Assembly: GCA_019747875.1 (NCBI GenBank)
Contig: JAIEQI010000053.1
Coordinates: forward strand, 1-40,520
Direction: 5' to 3'
DNA length: 40,520 bases
From: Candidatus Obscuribacterales bacterium
GTDB lineage: Bacteria; Cyanobacteriota; Vampirovibrionia; Obscuribacterales; Obscuribacteraceae
The position numbers and the translations under genes are program-made. Of the stretch, positions 26,695-34,951 are shown piece by piece; the first letter of the stretch is position 1, and each line of letters starts with the position of its first letter. The notes under the pieces were generated by a model that worked only from the letters and a program-made list of their open reading frames with translations, had not been told where the DNA came from and did no database searches.

Positions 26695-29277
26695 TCAAGG
26701 AAGTTCACAGGTTATGTGGTCACCCAACCATGTTTGAAACTCAGTTTCGGAACAGAATCCCATCTTCTGAAACATCTCTCTGTATGCTTTCAAAATCTCC
26801 GCTTGTTGCTCTAAACCTTTTTCCATGGCAGATGTTATGTGCCAATCAAGTCCTTTTGGAGGAGTACCACCGGGAAGTTCCCCAGTAAAAACCTCGAAGA
26901 GTCTTTCATCCGTTTTCTTAGAGTATGCTGGGTTCTCAATCTTAATATTCGATATTTTAATTGGCTTTGCATTCGGGTCCATACCCACATGAATTCTCGG
27001 ACCACGTTGAGTACCACTTGCATCGAAAAACTGAATAAAGGTTTTCAATGCTCCTGGATTGTTGTTAGATGGCTGCGCAGTAATTACCATCACTTTATCT
27101 CCAGCTTTCACTACCTTGCAGGCTGATGCGTCAGTGATGCTTTCGACGAATTTTGCTACGTCCGAAGGCAGCTCATCTTTTCCAAAAATCTCCTTCAAAG
27201 CAAGCTCGGCTTTTCCTTGGATTAAATTTCGAGGAATTTCATGACCAATAGGAATTTCGTGGGAATATACTTTTCCGTCTTTAAATTCGAGCGGAAGATC
27301 ATCGGAGAACTTCGCGCGACCACTTAATGCTCGCTTCGTTCCAGCTACAAAAAGCTCTAACTCTTCTAGCAAAGCGAACTTTGCTTTCTCTAAAGTTAGT
27401 TCGGGAAATCGCCCGGCTCTACGGCAAATCTCAGTGACAGCGGTCAATAGATCGTCATTCTTGAGCGCTGCTATTAACTTCTTCGGATCGGGACATCCTC
27501 TCATGAGATTGCTGAGCGTGTCCTGAATTTCATAGGCCTCATCAGCTCTGATATGTGATGCAAATGCTGCAACAGAGTCAATCGATGTTTCCAGTTGCAA
27601 AAGCTTGCTCTTCGCAGTTTCCAAAACAGTATGAGCCTTTGCGTTGAGCTGTTCTCCGAACCGCGTCATAAGAAGATCCAGTCGCTTCACGATCTTGTCA
27701 GTGTTCCCTGGATGCCCTTCTATAATTCCTGCTATGTTTTCCAAATCACTCTTCTCTGACTTGATTTGCTTGCGAATGAATGCTTCATCCATGCCGTTCT
27801 TTTTGATGAACTCATCCAGCGTTGATTCATACCGGTCTCCCAGATGCTTCTTCAAATCATCAAGTTTAGGCTTCGGTCCCAGAACTTCCTTTCCATATTC
27901 TTGTACAAATCTCTTTTCCGCTGCCTCTCTAAAACTATCCTTCAGCCCGAGTGCTTCGATCTTTTTCATAGCGGGTTTAGACGCGTCCTCCAGGAGTGCG
28001 ATCTTGTCCTGCAATATTTTTTCAGCGGCTTTGGCTATTGGTTTCGCTTCTGTATTGATTACATCCGCCAATTCGGTTTTGGCTTTATTGAGATCATCGA
28101 TGCTCATTGGGCCCTGATATGGACGACGACCAGGAATTTTCTCGGATTGCCCGATCTCTTTGGCTATTGTTGAGTCGGCTGACTCACATGCACTGGATAA
28201 ACCCTTTGCGGACGGAGCCTCACCTTTGGCAAAACCTCCAAGATCACTGGCTTCGCCCGTTGCTTTGCAAATGGCGCCTTCGGCTACAGCTTCGCCCTCC
28301 GCAACAGTCGCGGCGACCTTCACTCCACGCGCCCCTTTTACAAAAGCGTTGACTTCACTTACAACCTTTACTGCAGCGATGCCATCCAAAATCAGTGGAA
28401 CAACATCTTTGCCGATTACTTCAAATTGCTCTTCTTTATCAGCTTGAGCAAAATGAGTGAGATAGTTTTGGGTAGCCTTACCTGCATCATCAAAAGCCTT
28501 GTTCCAACCCCCGTTCTTACTGTAATGATCGGTCAGCTTGCCAACGGCTCCTGTTACCTCATTTAGATGATTTTGCGCAACATGTTCAACAGCTTCCTCA
28601 ATAAATGGAACATACGGTACTCCAGTCGAAAGGCGTTTTGCCATCGCTGCCGGATTGGAGAATTTCTCCATCACCTTTTCAGCAGTTTCTTTGCTTTTCA
28701 GCTCATCAACAATCTCAGCCTCAAGATGAAGCAGGGTTCCAGCTGTTTCACCAACGAAGCGCGTAACTCCTTTTGACAGTCCTTTATTCATTTTGTAGTT
28801 GTCTTCGATCTGCATCCTTGTGCAGTGAACACCAAAACTGACCGCATTTTTTACCGGCTCAGGGATACCGGCCGCTTTCATACCGTTGCTCAAGTTCTTC
28901 TCAGCACTATCAACCTGCTGCCCTATTCTTTTTTCAACGGTATGGATTAGCCTATCTCCTGCATTCCAAACGTTCTGAAATCCACTGGAAATAGTCTCCA
29001 TAAGCTGAACACCGTTGCCTTTATGTTCGGCGGATTGTACAGCTTTATGATTAGCTGCTGATTTATTTTCAGCATGAGCTGATTTCTTGGAAGCTTTGTC
29101 ATGCCCTTCGATCTCGATGGCGGGAATTACTTGCGCGTTAACTAGCTTGTTGGTCTGCTCTGCTTTTTGACCGTTCTGCTTCTGAACTGAATGAAGTCTC
29201 TCTTGATCATTTACGGCGCCATGAAGTTGTTTCGACGAATGTACAGGCTTGTCTGAATGAGTAATTCTGTCCGACAT
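26695..29277 (-). CDS. Large protein of unknown function, effector-like layout
   Basis: 860 residues from the ATG at 29277 (AAAGG eight bases upstream); the frame stays open to 29403. No signal peptide. Order: a polar, His/Lys/Gln-rich leader (about 1-95); a helical region (100-300); a hydrophobic Val/Ala/Gly tract around DVVPLILDGIAAVKVVSEVN; a long charged helical region with coiled-coil character; and a C-terminal ~200-residue mixed alpha/beta domain ending in EFQTWLGDHITCELP. I recognise no family. Long unsecreted N-terminus, hydrophobic middle, distinct C-terminal domain and a small downstream partner gene recall polymorphic toxins, but no toxin motif is visible, so this is only a hypothesis. 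Confidence 0.55.
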   Translation of the reverse strand: MSDRITHSDKPVHSSKQLHGAVNDQERLHSVQKQNGQKAEQTNKLVNAQVIPAIEIEGHDKASKKSAHAENKSAANHKAVQSAEHKGNGVQLMETISSGFQNVWNAGDRLIHTVEKRIGQQVDSAEKNLSNGMKAAGIPEPVKNAVSFGVHCTRMQIEDNYKMNKGLSKGVTRFVGETAGTLLHLEAEIVDELKSKETAEKVMEKFSNPAAMAKRLSTGVPYVPFIEEAVEHVAQNHLNEVTGAVGKLTDHYSKNGGWNKAFDDAGKATQNYLTHFAQADKEEQFEVIGKDVVPLILDGIAAVKVVSEVNAFVKGARGVKVAATVAEGEAVAEGAICKATGEASDLGGFAKGEAPSAKGLSSACESADSTIAKEIGQSEKIPGRRPYQGPMSIDDLNKAKTELADVINTEAKPIAKAAEKILQDKIALLEDASKPAMKKIEALGLKDSFREAAEKRFVQEYGKEVLGPKPKLDDLKKHLGDRYESTLDEFIKKNGMDEAFIRKQIKSEKSDLENIAGIIEGHPGNTDKIVKRLDLLMTRFGEQLNAKAHTVLETAKSKLLQLETSIDSVAAFASHIRADEAYEIQDTLSNLMRGCPDPKKLIAALKNDDLLTAVTEICRRAGRFPELTLEKAKFALLEELELFVAGTKRALSGRAKFSDDLPLEFKDGKVYSHEIPIGHEIPRNLIQGKAELALKEIFGKDELPSDVAKFVESITDASACKVVKAGDKVMVITAQPSNNNPGALKTFIQFFDASGTQRGPRIHVGMDPNAKPIKISNIKIENPAYSKKTDERLFEVFTGELPGGTPPKGLDWHITSAMEKGLEQQAEILKAYREMFQKMGFCSETEFQTWLGDHITCELP

Positions 29278-29440
29278 TTTGCATACCTTTTCAGCACAAA
29301 CTCTCGTCCAAGAGGCAACTGCTCCTTGAAAGCGATTCTGTTTTGCGCGTCCTTCCTGAGCATAGAATAGGACTAGTTTCTGAAAAACGGTTGAAAGCGG
29401 CAAAAGCTCTAGCAGCTTATGTTTACGCTATGAGGCATGC

Positions 29441-30538
29441 TTATGTATTCAAAAACCAAAGCAGGATGCGTTCGTAGAAGGCATCAAGAATGCTCCACTT
29501 ACTACCATCAGCTTCCGTAAACTTGAACTCGTGCTCTGCGCCCTCGACGCGCTCGTGGACAACTTCGCGTCCGCTGGCTTGCAGCTTTGCAAGCATGGCG
29601 TCAAATGACTCAATTGGCGAAACGGTGTCTTTAGTTCCATGAGCGATAAAGATCTTCGCCTGGCTGGCAAGCAAATTATCGACGAGTGATTCGCTTGCAA
29701 ACGAATGCCAGCGAAGATATGTATGTCCACGCCAGAACTTAGTAATGCTGCGTGGATCTTCAAGAATCTTTTTCCACTCATCTTCAATTTCTTGAACGCG
29801 CGCGTCGGGCGACAGACTCTGATCCTGCCCCTCTAAAAGACCTCTGCGAGCAAGATCCTTTAACTCTTCAATTTCGCCAGGTCCGCCGCCATACAAACAT
29901 GCAACGTGCGTGACCGTTTTGTCCAACGAAGCTATTTTCGCTGCAACGATTCCGCCCTCTGATGTGCCCAGCACTAAAGTTTTCTTTGGATTCACAAGAG
30001 AATTTGTGCGCACATTGAAAATCGCCGAATTAATCGCCTCTGCCCATCGAGGCAATGCGTGTTGACGCAAATATGTTTCAGAACAGCCGATACCAATTCC
30101 GCCAGACGGATCATGTCCTTCTTCCAGAAATTGGACACCAGGCTTTTCCACCATCAAGATTCGCGCTTTTCCTTCAAACCGATCCATCACAGTTTGCGAC
30201 AGCGGAAACTTATCGATCGCCACCTCACCAGGCGTTTTCGTTCGTTGAAAAATGGAGCCACCACCACCGCCCTGCACCAGCACAACTAGCGGCAACAACT
30301 TTTCACGATCGTCTTCGACGGCGCTTTCTGCGCCAGCCCCTTCGGCAGCTGCAGCTGCCTGCAGCGCAGCCAGATCCATCGCCGAATAGCGAGCGGTTCT
30401 GGCGAGATCTAGAGTGCTCTTTGACACACCAGGTCCACTTTCTTGCGCTCCACTCAAATAGTAAGTAATCCTCCGCCCAAGCTTATCGGTAGTTTGGCGT
30501 CTGGAGAATGAGTAGGGAAGAATAATGTCGTCGGTCAT
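29441..30538 (-). CDS. Alpha/beta hydrolase
   Basis: 365 residues. The serine-hydrolase fold is supported by VLVQGGGGGS (86-95) as the oxyanion region, nucleophile Ser193 in VLGTSEGG, acid Asp304 in AHGTKDTVSP and His336 in GAEHEF. These look like an acyl-peptidase or dienelactone-hydrolase-like enzyme. An Ala/Gly/Glu-rich tract at about 57-80 (LAALQAAAAAEGAGAE) seems to be a low-complexity insertion before the first strand. AGG lies close before the ATG. It follows the cytidylyltransferase gene by 72 bases on the same strand; no pathway link is evident. No signal peptide. Confidence 0.8.
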   Translation of the reverse strand: MTDDIILPYSFSRRQTTDKLGRRITYYLSGAQESGPGVSKSTLDLARTARYSAMDLAALQAAAAAEGAGAESAVEDDREKLLPLVVLVQGGGGGSIFQRTKTPGEVAIDKFPLSQTVMDRFEGKARILMVEKPGVQFLEEGHDPSGGIGIGCSETYLRQHALPRWAEAINSAIFNVRTNSLVNPKKTLVLGTSEGGIVAAKIASLDKTVTHVACLYGGGPGEIEELKDLARRGLLEGQDQSLSPDARVQEIEDEWKKILEDPRSITKFWRGHTYLRWHSFASESLVDNLLASQAKIFIAHGTKDTVSPIESFDAMLAKLQASGREVVHERVEGAEHEFKFTEADGSKWSILDAFYERILLWFLNT

Positions 30539-30610
30539 CGCACCTGTGTCGTTAAAAACTGGCTCTTGGAGGTACTATTGAGCCCTGCCCTCCTGAGCAA
30601 CCAAATTGAT

Positions 30611-31465
30611 TTACGTACTTATTGTTGGAAGTCGCCTGCTGTAACCTGGAGTGAAATCAGTTTCTTGCAGCTCTTCTTTCTGATTCTCACGCTGCTGATT
30701 CCAGATCATCCACGGAGCTTTTCCTGACTCCCACATGGTATTCAGCTGTTTACAGTCACGCAGCGTGTCCATGGCGTGCCAGAAACCGAAATGCTTGTAT
30801 GCAGCGAGCTGCCCCTCAGAAGCCAATCGCTCAAGCGGGTCCTGCTCCCAAACGCTGGAATCGCCATCAATATAATTAAGTACGGAAGGTTCCAGCACAA
30901 AATATCCGGCATTGATCCAGCCGCCATCACCAATCGGCTTTTCGACGAATGCGTCGACTTTCTCACTATTAATGCTCAAAGATCCAAAGCGGCCTGGTGG
31001 TTGAACCGCAGAAACAGTTGCTTTAGAACGGGAGCGGCGGTGAAACTCAAGCAACTTTCCGATGTTGATGTCGCTAACGCCATCTCCATAAGTCATGCAA
31101 AACGGTCCGTCCTGCACGAAACGCGCCACGCGTTTGAGACGACCACCAGTCATTGTTTGGTCGCCGGTATCAACCAAGGTAACCCGCCAGGGTTCTGAAC
31201 CATTGTTATGGTATTCAACACTTCGCTGCGCCAGATCAAAAGTCACATCGGCAGAATGCAACGCGTAATTGGCGAAATATTCTTTGACTATATAACCCTT
31301 GTAACCCAAGCAAACAACAAAATCGTTGATGCCGAAAGCAGAGTAAATTTTCATAATGTGCCAGAGGATAGGTTTGCCTCCAACCTCAACCATCGGTTTC
31401 GGTTTGACCTGCGTTTCCTCAGAAAGTCTTGTGCCAAGCCCGCCGGCAAGAATTACTGCTTTCAC
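30611..31465 (-). CDS. rfbF: Glucose-1-phosphate cytidylyltransferase
   Basis: 284 residues beginning at a GTG with GGGGA five bases upstream. Nucleotidyltransferase signature VILAGGLGTRLSEET at 3-17, then KPKPMVEVGGKPILWHIMK, which is characteristic of RfbF. TYGDGVSDINI supplies metal-binding Asp residues and VEKPIGDGGWINAGYFVLE the substrate loop; HAMDTLRDCKQLNTMWE closes the enzyme. It makes CDP-glucose, precursor of CDP-linked 3,6-dideoxyhexoses. The usual next enzyme (RfbG, CDP-glucose 4,6-dehydratase) is not in the window, though SDR-type genes lie across the divergent promoter region. Confidence 0.9.
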   Translation of the reverse strand: MKAVILAGGLGTRLSEETQVKPKPMVEVGGKPILWHIMKIYSAFGINDFVVCLGYKGYIVKEYFANYALHSADVTFDLAQRSVEYHNNGSEPWRVTLVDTGDQTMTGGRLKRVARFVQDGPFCMTYGDGVSDINIGKLLEFHRRSRSKATVSAVQPPGRFGSLSINSEKVDAFVEKPIGDGGWINAGYFVLEPSVLNYIDGDSSVWEQDPLERLASEGQLAAYKHFGFWHAMDTLRDCKQLNTMWESGKAPWMIWNQQRENQKEELQETDFTPGYSRRLPTIST

Positions 31466-31625
31466 CTTATTCCCCTTAGCTGAGCAATGATTTATCTACG
31501 TAGGCGATATTCACTACTTTGCTTTGTTGGCTCACATTGTTAGAAGTCAACATCCGCTATATCCTATCAGCTGAAGTCGACCGATGGGTTAAAGCTAACT
31601 TCCTTGCAGATTTCTCATACTTATA

Positions 31626-32699
31626 ATGACCAACGAATATTCAACTTATAGCAGCCAAGCACCGCTACAGACGCCGGTCTCAAATCTCGGTGCTGCACCG
31701 GGGGAAGCCCTGGCACAAACGATTAGACAAGCATACGAATCTTCACCATCAGAAGACGCAAATACATTTGATGCCAATCCGGCCAAAAAAGGTTTGGCAA
31801 TAATATGTCCCGTGCACAATGAAGCGAAGGTAATCCCGCTTTTCTTCGAACGAATGAAACCCGTAATGGAAGCTCTGGCAAGCGATTACGAGGTCAGCCT
31901 CATATTCTCGAATAATGCATCCACGGACACGACGCTTGAATCTATTGAAAAGATTCGCAATGAAAACAAAAACGTTTATGTTATTTCTCTTTCCTCAAAT
32001 GTCGGCTATCAGCGTTCATTAGAATGCGGCCTTAAAAATTCGCATGGCGATCTTTTTGCATTCATCGATGTAGATTGCGAAGACCCACCAGAAATGATTC
32101 TTTCCTTCATCAAAGCTTATGAAGAAGGATACGACATCGTATACGGCGAGCGGGCCGACCGCGAAGAACCTGAGTACGTCAAGTTCTTGCGGAAGATCTT
32201 TTACCGCATATTGCGCGCGGTTGCAGACGAAGAAGTCATCTTGGACATGGCGGAATTTTCTTTGATGACGAAGGAAGTTCGCGATGCAATCGTGCAAGAC
32301 AATACCTCGTTTCCTTTCATTCGCGCATCGATCGGGCGCGTGGGCTTCAGACGCAAAGGAATAACATACAAACGTCATAGAAGAATTGCAGGCGACTCGC
32401 ACTACAACTTCTTCAGCATGACCAAGTTTGCCATCGCAGGCATTTTGTCTTCTTCCACATTATTCTTGCGCATTCCGATTTACAGCTTGCCTGCCTTCTT
32501 GCTTTTGATGATCGCGCTGCCGAGCGCATATGTTCTTACAAGTAACGCATGGTGGTTGGTTGCCACATTCTTTCTGTTTACACTCTATGTTTCATCAACA
32601 GTTTCGTTTATCGCCATTTATGTAGCCCGAATTTATAAGAACACATTGGGCAGACCAAACTCCATAATCGATAGAAGAACGAGCCATCTTCAAAGCTGA
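31626..32699 (+). CDS. GT2 polyprenyl-phosphate glycosyltransferase (DPM1/GtrB-like)
   Basis: 357 residues. A ~55-residue polar leader precedes a GT-A domain: IICPVHNEAKVIP, FSNNASTDTTLE, SSNVGYQRSLECGL, and DVDCEDPPEM, which holds the metal-binding acidic motif seen as D-x-D-x-x-DPPE in GtrB/ArnC-type enzymes. Two or three membrane segments follow near residues 270-345. Such enzymes move a sugar from a nucleotide donor to polyprenyl phosphate. It starts the run of four plus-strand genes that includes a DprE1/DprE2-like pair, so its lipid-linked product may be their substrate. No ribosome site is seen before the ATG. Confidence 0.83.
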   Translation: MTNEYSTYSSQAPLQTPVSNLGAAPGEALAQTIRQAYESSPSEDANTFDANPAKKGLAIICPVHNEAKVIPLFFERMKPVMEALASDYEVSLIFSNNASTDTTLESIEKIRNENKNVYVISLSSNVGYQRSLECGLKNSHGDLFAFIDVDCEDPPEMILSFIKAYEEGYDIVYGERADREEPEYVKFLRKIFYRILRAVADEEVILDMAEFSLMTKEVRDAIVQDNTSFPFIRASIGRVGFRRKGITYKRHRRIAGDSHYNFFSMTKFAIAGILSSSTLFLRIPIYSLPAFLLLMIALPSAYVLTSNAWWLVATFFLFTLYVSSTVSFIAIYVARIYKNTLGRPNSIIDRRTSHLQS

Positions 32700-32713
32700 G
32701 TTCAAGCCACATC

Positions 32714-34213
32714 ATGCAAGTCCAGCCTCGACAGTTCATCTCATTTGACGGATCCACTCGGCTGAACGGATTTGAAGCTAAGCCTGAACATTATCGTTAC
32801 TTTGATGAGCTCAGTAATAAATTTGCTGATGCCAGCGGCAAAAGAAGCCGGCAAGATGCCGGCGCTCCCGGGATCGCTGCAGAGCACGTGCAGACGACCG
32901 ACACCTGCGAAAACGGGGCAAATCGTAAGTCTGATACCAAAAATGCGCCAATCGATTCCGAGAATTTCAATCCGGCAGTGATAAGCCGGGGCGCGGGATT
33001 GTCTTATGCGGCGGCGAGCTTCGGCGAAAAGGTATGTTCGGTTGATCACGCCCAGTTTAATCGAATTCTCAACTTTAGCAAAGAACAAAAATTGATCGAG
33101 GTCGAAGCTGGCATCAGCCTGGGCAAGCTTTATGATTTTCTGATCGAGCACGACCTTTTCCTGGCAACTCAGCCTGGACATCCACGCATTACCGTCGGGG
33201 GGTGTATTGCTCCGGATATTCATGGCAAGAATCAATTCATGGACGGCACCTGCATAAACCAAGTTGAGTCCTTGAAACTCTTCCACCCATCTCATGGAAT
33301 CATCGAATTGTCTCCTCATTCCAATGAAGAGCTTTTCCGGTTAACATGCGGCGGATATGGACTTACCGGAAACATAATTTCCTGCAAGTTGAAACTGAAA
33401 TCAATTCCTTCAAACATGGCTGAGGTCACTCTTCGTCCATTGAACCGGATCGAGGAATTACCGGCAATGCTTCGCGCTTCCGCAGACAAAGCTGACTTCA
33501 TCTACTCGTGGCATGACTTCAATGTTCGTGGAAAGGACTTTGGAAAAGGATTTGTTCAAGAAGGTCGATTCATCGAGAGCGGCTCCAGACCAGCCGAACA
33601 GGCAACAGCAACGCGTAAAAAAGCAGCAGACCAAACCTTGAAAGCCGAAACGCGAGGAGGTCTTCCCTTCCCGATTTTCAACCCTCTATCAGTCGCGATC
33701 ATGAATGCACTCTATGGAGCAAAGGGCGCCAACGGAAGCTCTTTTGAGATGTCCCTCTTTGACAGTGTCTTTCCAATTCAAAACGTAAAAGAACTCTATT
33801 TCAAATTTTTCGGAGCCGCAGGCTTCCACGAATACCAAGTAGTGATTCCAGAAAGCAATTTTGGTACTTACATAGAGGGCATTCGGCACGCGCTCAAGAG
33901 GCATAGCTTGCCGATTACCTTAGCTTCAGCCAAACTGTTTTCAGGAAAGAGAGATCTCTTGCGATTCACTGGAGACGGTATTTGCTTTGCGATCAATTTC
34001 GCACGCGGGGAAGAAGCCAGCAAGCTCTTGAAAGAACTAGACCAACTCGTTATTCGCTGCGATGGAGCGCCTAACATCATCAAAGATTCGCGTCTTAGTA
34101 AAGAGGTTGTCGCAGCCTGTTATCCTGAATATGATTTATTTAGATCGCAACTGCGGCAGTTTGATCCCAAACGCATCTATCAATCCGAACTGGCAGAAAG
34201 GCTGGCGCTGTGA
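32714..34213 (+). CDS. DprE1-like FAD-dependent polyprenylphosphoryl-sugar 2'-oxidase
   Basis: 499 residues. The FAD-binding region (about 88-240) has SRGAGLSYAAAS, QPGHPRITVGGCIAPDIHGKN and TCGGYGLTGNI, closely matching DprE1. The C-terminal half keeps DSVFPIQNVKELYFKF, EYQVVIPESNF, LASAKLFSGKRDLLRF, and a terminal DPKRIYQSELAERLAL. DprE1 oxidises the 2'-OH of decaprenylphosphoryl-ribose in mycobacteria; the lipid sugar here is unknown. Residues about 43-87 form an extra polar linker before the FAD loop, and part of it (SRQDAGAPG) is encoded by a REP-like element. The stop overlaps the next start (GTGA), as expected for a DprE1/DprE2 pair. Confidence 0.85.
   Translation: MQVQPRQFISFDGSTRLNGFEAKPEHYRYFDELSNKFADASGKRSRQDAGAPGIAAEHVQTTDTCENGANRKSDTKNAPIDSENFNPAVISRGAGLSYAAASFGEKVCSVDHAQFNRILNFSKEQKLIEVEAGISLGKLYDFLIEHDLFLATQPGHPRITVGGCIAPDIHGKNQFMDGTCINQVESLKLFHPSHGIIELSPHSNEELFRLTCGGYGLTGNIISCKLKLKSIPSNMAEVTLRPLNRIEELPAMLRASADKADFIYSWHDFNVRGKDFGKGFVQEGRFIESGSRPAEQATATRKKAADQTLKAETRGGLPFPIFNPLSVAIMNALYGAKGANGSSFEMSLFDSVFPIQNVKELYFKFFGAAGFHEYQVVIPESNFGTYIEGIRHALKRHSLPITLASAKLFSGKRDLLRFTGDGICFAINFARGEEASKLLKELDQLVIRCDGAPNIIKDSRLSKEVVAACYPEYDLFRSQLRQFDPKRIYQSELAERLAL
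32844..32876 (+). repeat. REP-like palindromic element inside the DprE1-like gene
   Basis: 33-base element with the palindrome GCCGGC-AAGAT-GCCGGC at 32847-32863 and a CCCGGG-containing tail. It differs from the 15597-15629 copy at one base and is read in the same frame, giving SRQDAGAPGI. The insertion lies in a linker just before the FAD-binding motif. Confidence 0.85.
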
Positions 34214-34944
34214 ACCTTATCGTAGTAGGCGCGTCCGCAGGATTGGGCCGGGCACTTGCGGATCGATTGGCGCAGGAGAAACACAATCTTCTATTGATTG
34301 CAGGAGACGAAGCAGACCTCAAAGCGATTTCAGCAGATCTCAATTTGCGACATTCGGTACAGGTAGAAATTGCAGCAGTAAGATTGCAGTGCGATCAAAA
34401 CAGCATCGAAAAAGTGCTGGCGAAAGCATCCGCACTCGGTAATATCGACGGTATTTTGTTTCCCTTGGGATACTCTCGCACCGATGACGATGGAACACTT
34501 GGCTGCGATGACATTAACCGCATAGTGAACAGCAACATGGCTGGCATCATCGCGTTATGTTCGCATTATCTTCCGGCAATGCTTCAGCGTGGCGAAGGAC
34601 TTTTGGTCTTCTTTGGATCTGTTGCTTCAGAGCGCGGACGCAGCTCGAACATCGTTTATGCCGCGGCCAAACGCGGACTGCAGAGTTTTGCCGAAAGCCT
34701 CAGGCACAAATGCTCCGCTACCAACATCAACGTCCAGTATTACCAACTCGGCTACTTGAACACCGCCCAAACCTTTGGCAAGAAGCTTCCTTTTCCAGCC
34801 GCGGAACCGAAAGACGCTGCTGATTACATTGTGAGAAACTTAAATAAGCGCTTCGGGTTAGAATACTATCCTTGGTTCTGGCGATTCATTTGCTTAGGAT
34901 TGCGCTACACTCCCTGGATGGTATTCAAGAAACTGAAATTTTGA
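34210..34944 (+). CDS. DprE2-like short-chain reductase
   Basis: 244 residues from a GTG that overlaps the DprE1-like stop. Rossmann motif VVGASAGLGRALADRLAQ near residues 4-21; NSNMAGIIAL; catalytic Ser in FFGSVASERGRSSN and Tyr/Lys in YAAAKRGL. The SVASERGR-x-SN-x-VY-x-x-x-K arrangement is that of DprE2, which reduces the 2'-keto intermediate to complete epimerisation. The C-terminal end (YYPWFWRFICLGLRYTPWMV) is hydrophobic and could hold the protein at the membrane, where its lipid-linked substrate lies. Confidence 0.82.
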   Translation: MNLIVVGASAGLGRALADRLAQEKHNLLLIAGDEADLKAISADLNLRHSVQVEIAAVRLQCDQNSIEKVLAKASALGNIDGILFPLGYSRTDDDGTLGCDDINRIVNSNMAGIIALCSHYLPAMLQRGEGLLVFFGSVASERGRSSNIVYAAAKRGLQSFAESLRHKCSATNINVQYYQLGYLNTAQTFGKKLPFPAAEPKDAADYIVRNLNKRFGLEYYPWFWRFICLGLRYTPWMVFKKLKF

Positions 34945-34951
34945 GGATAAA

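Noticed and set aside
27644..28117. 157-codon plus-strand ORF
   Set aside because: It is antisense within the 860-residue gene; Ser/Phe/Leu-rich composition is typical of an antisense shadow, with no ribosome site.
31622..31627. TATAAT before the GT2 polyprenyl-phosphate gene
   Set aside because: It overlaps the ATG at 31626, so it cannot serve as the -10 box of that gene as annotated.
32741..33319. 192-codon minus-strand ORF
   Set aside because: It overlaps the DprE1-like FAD domain, and part of its length comes from the stop-free palindromic element.
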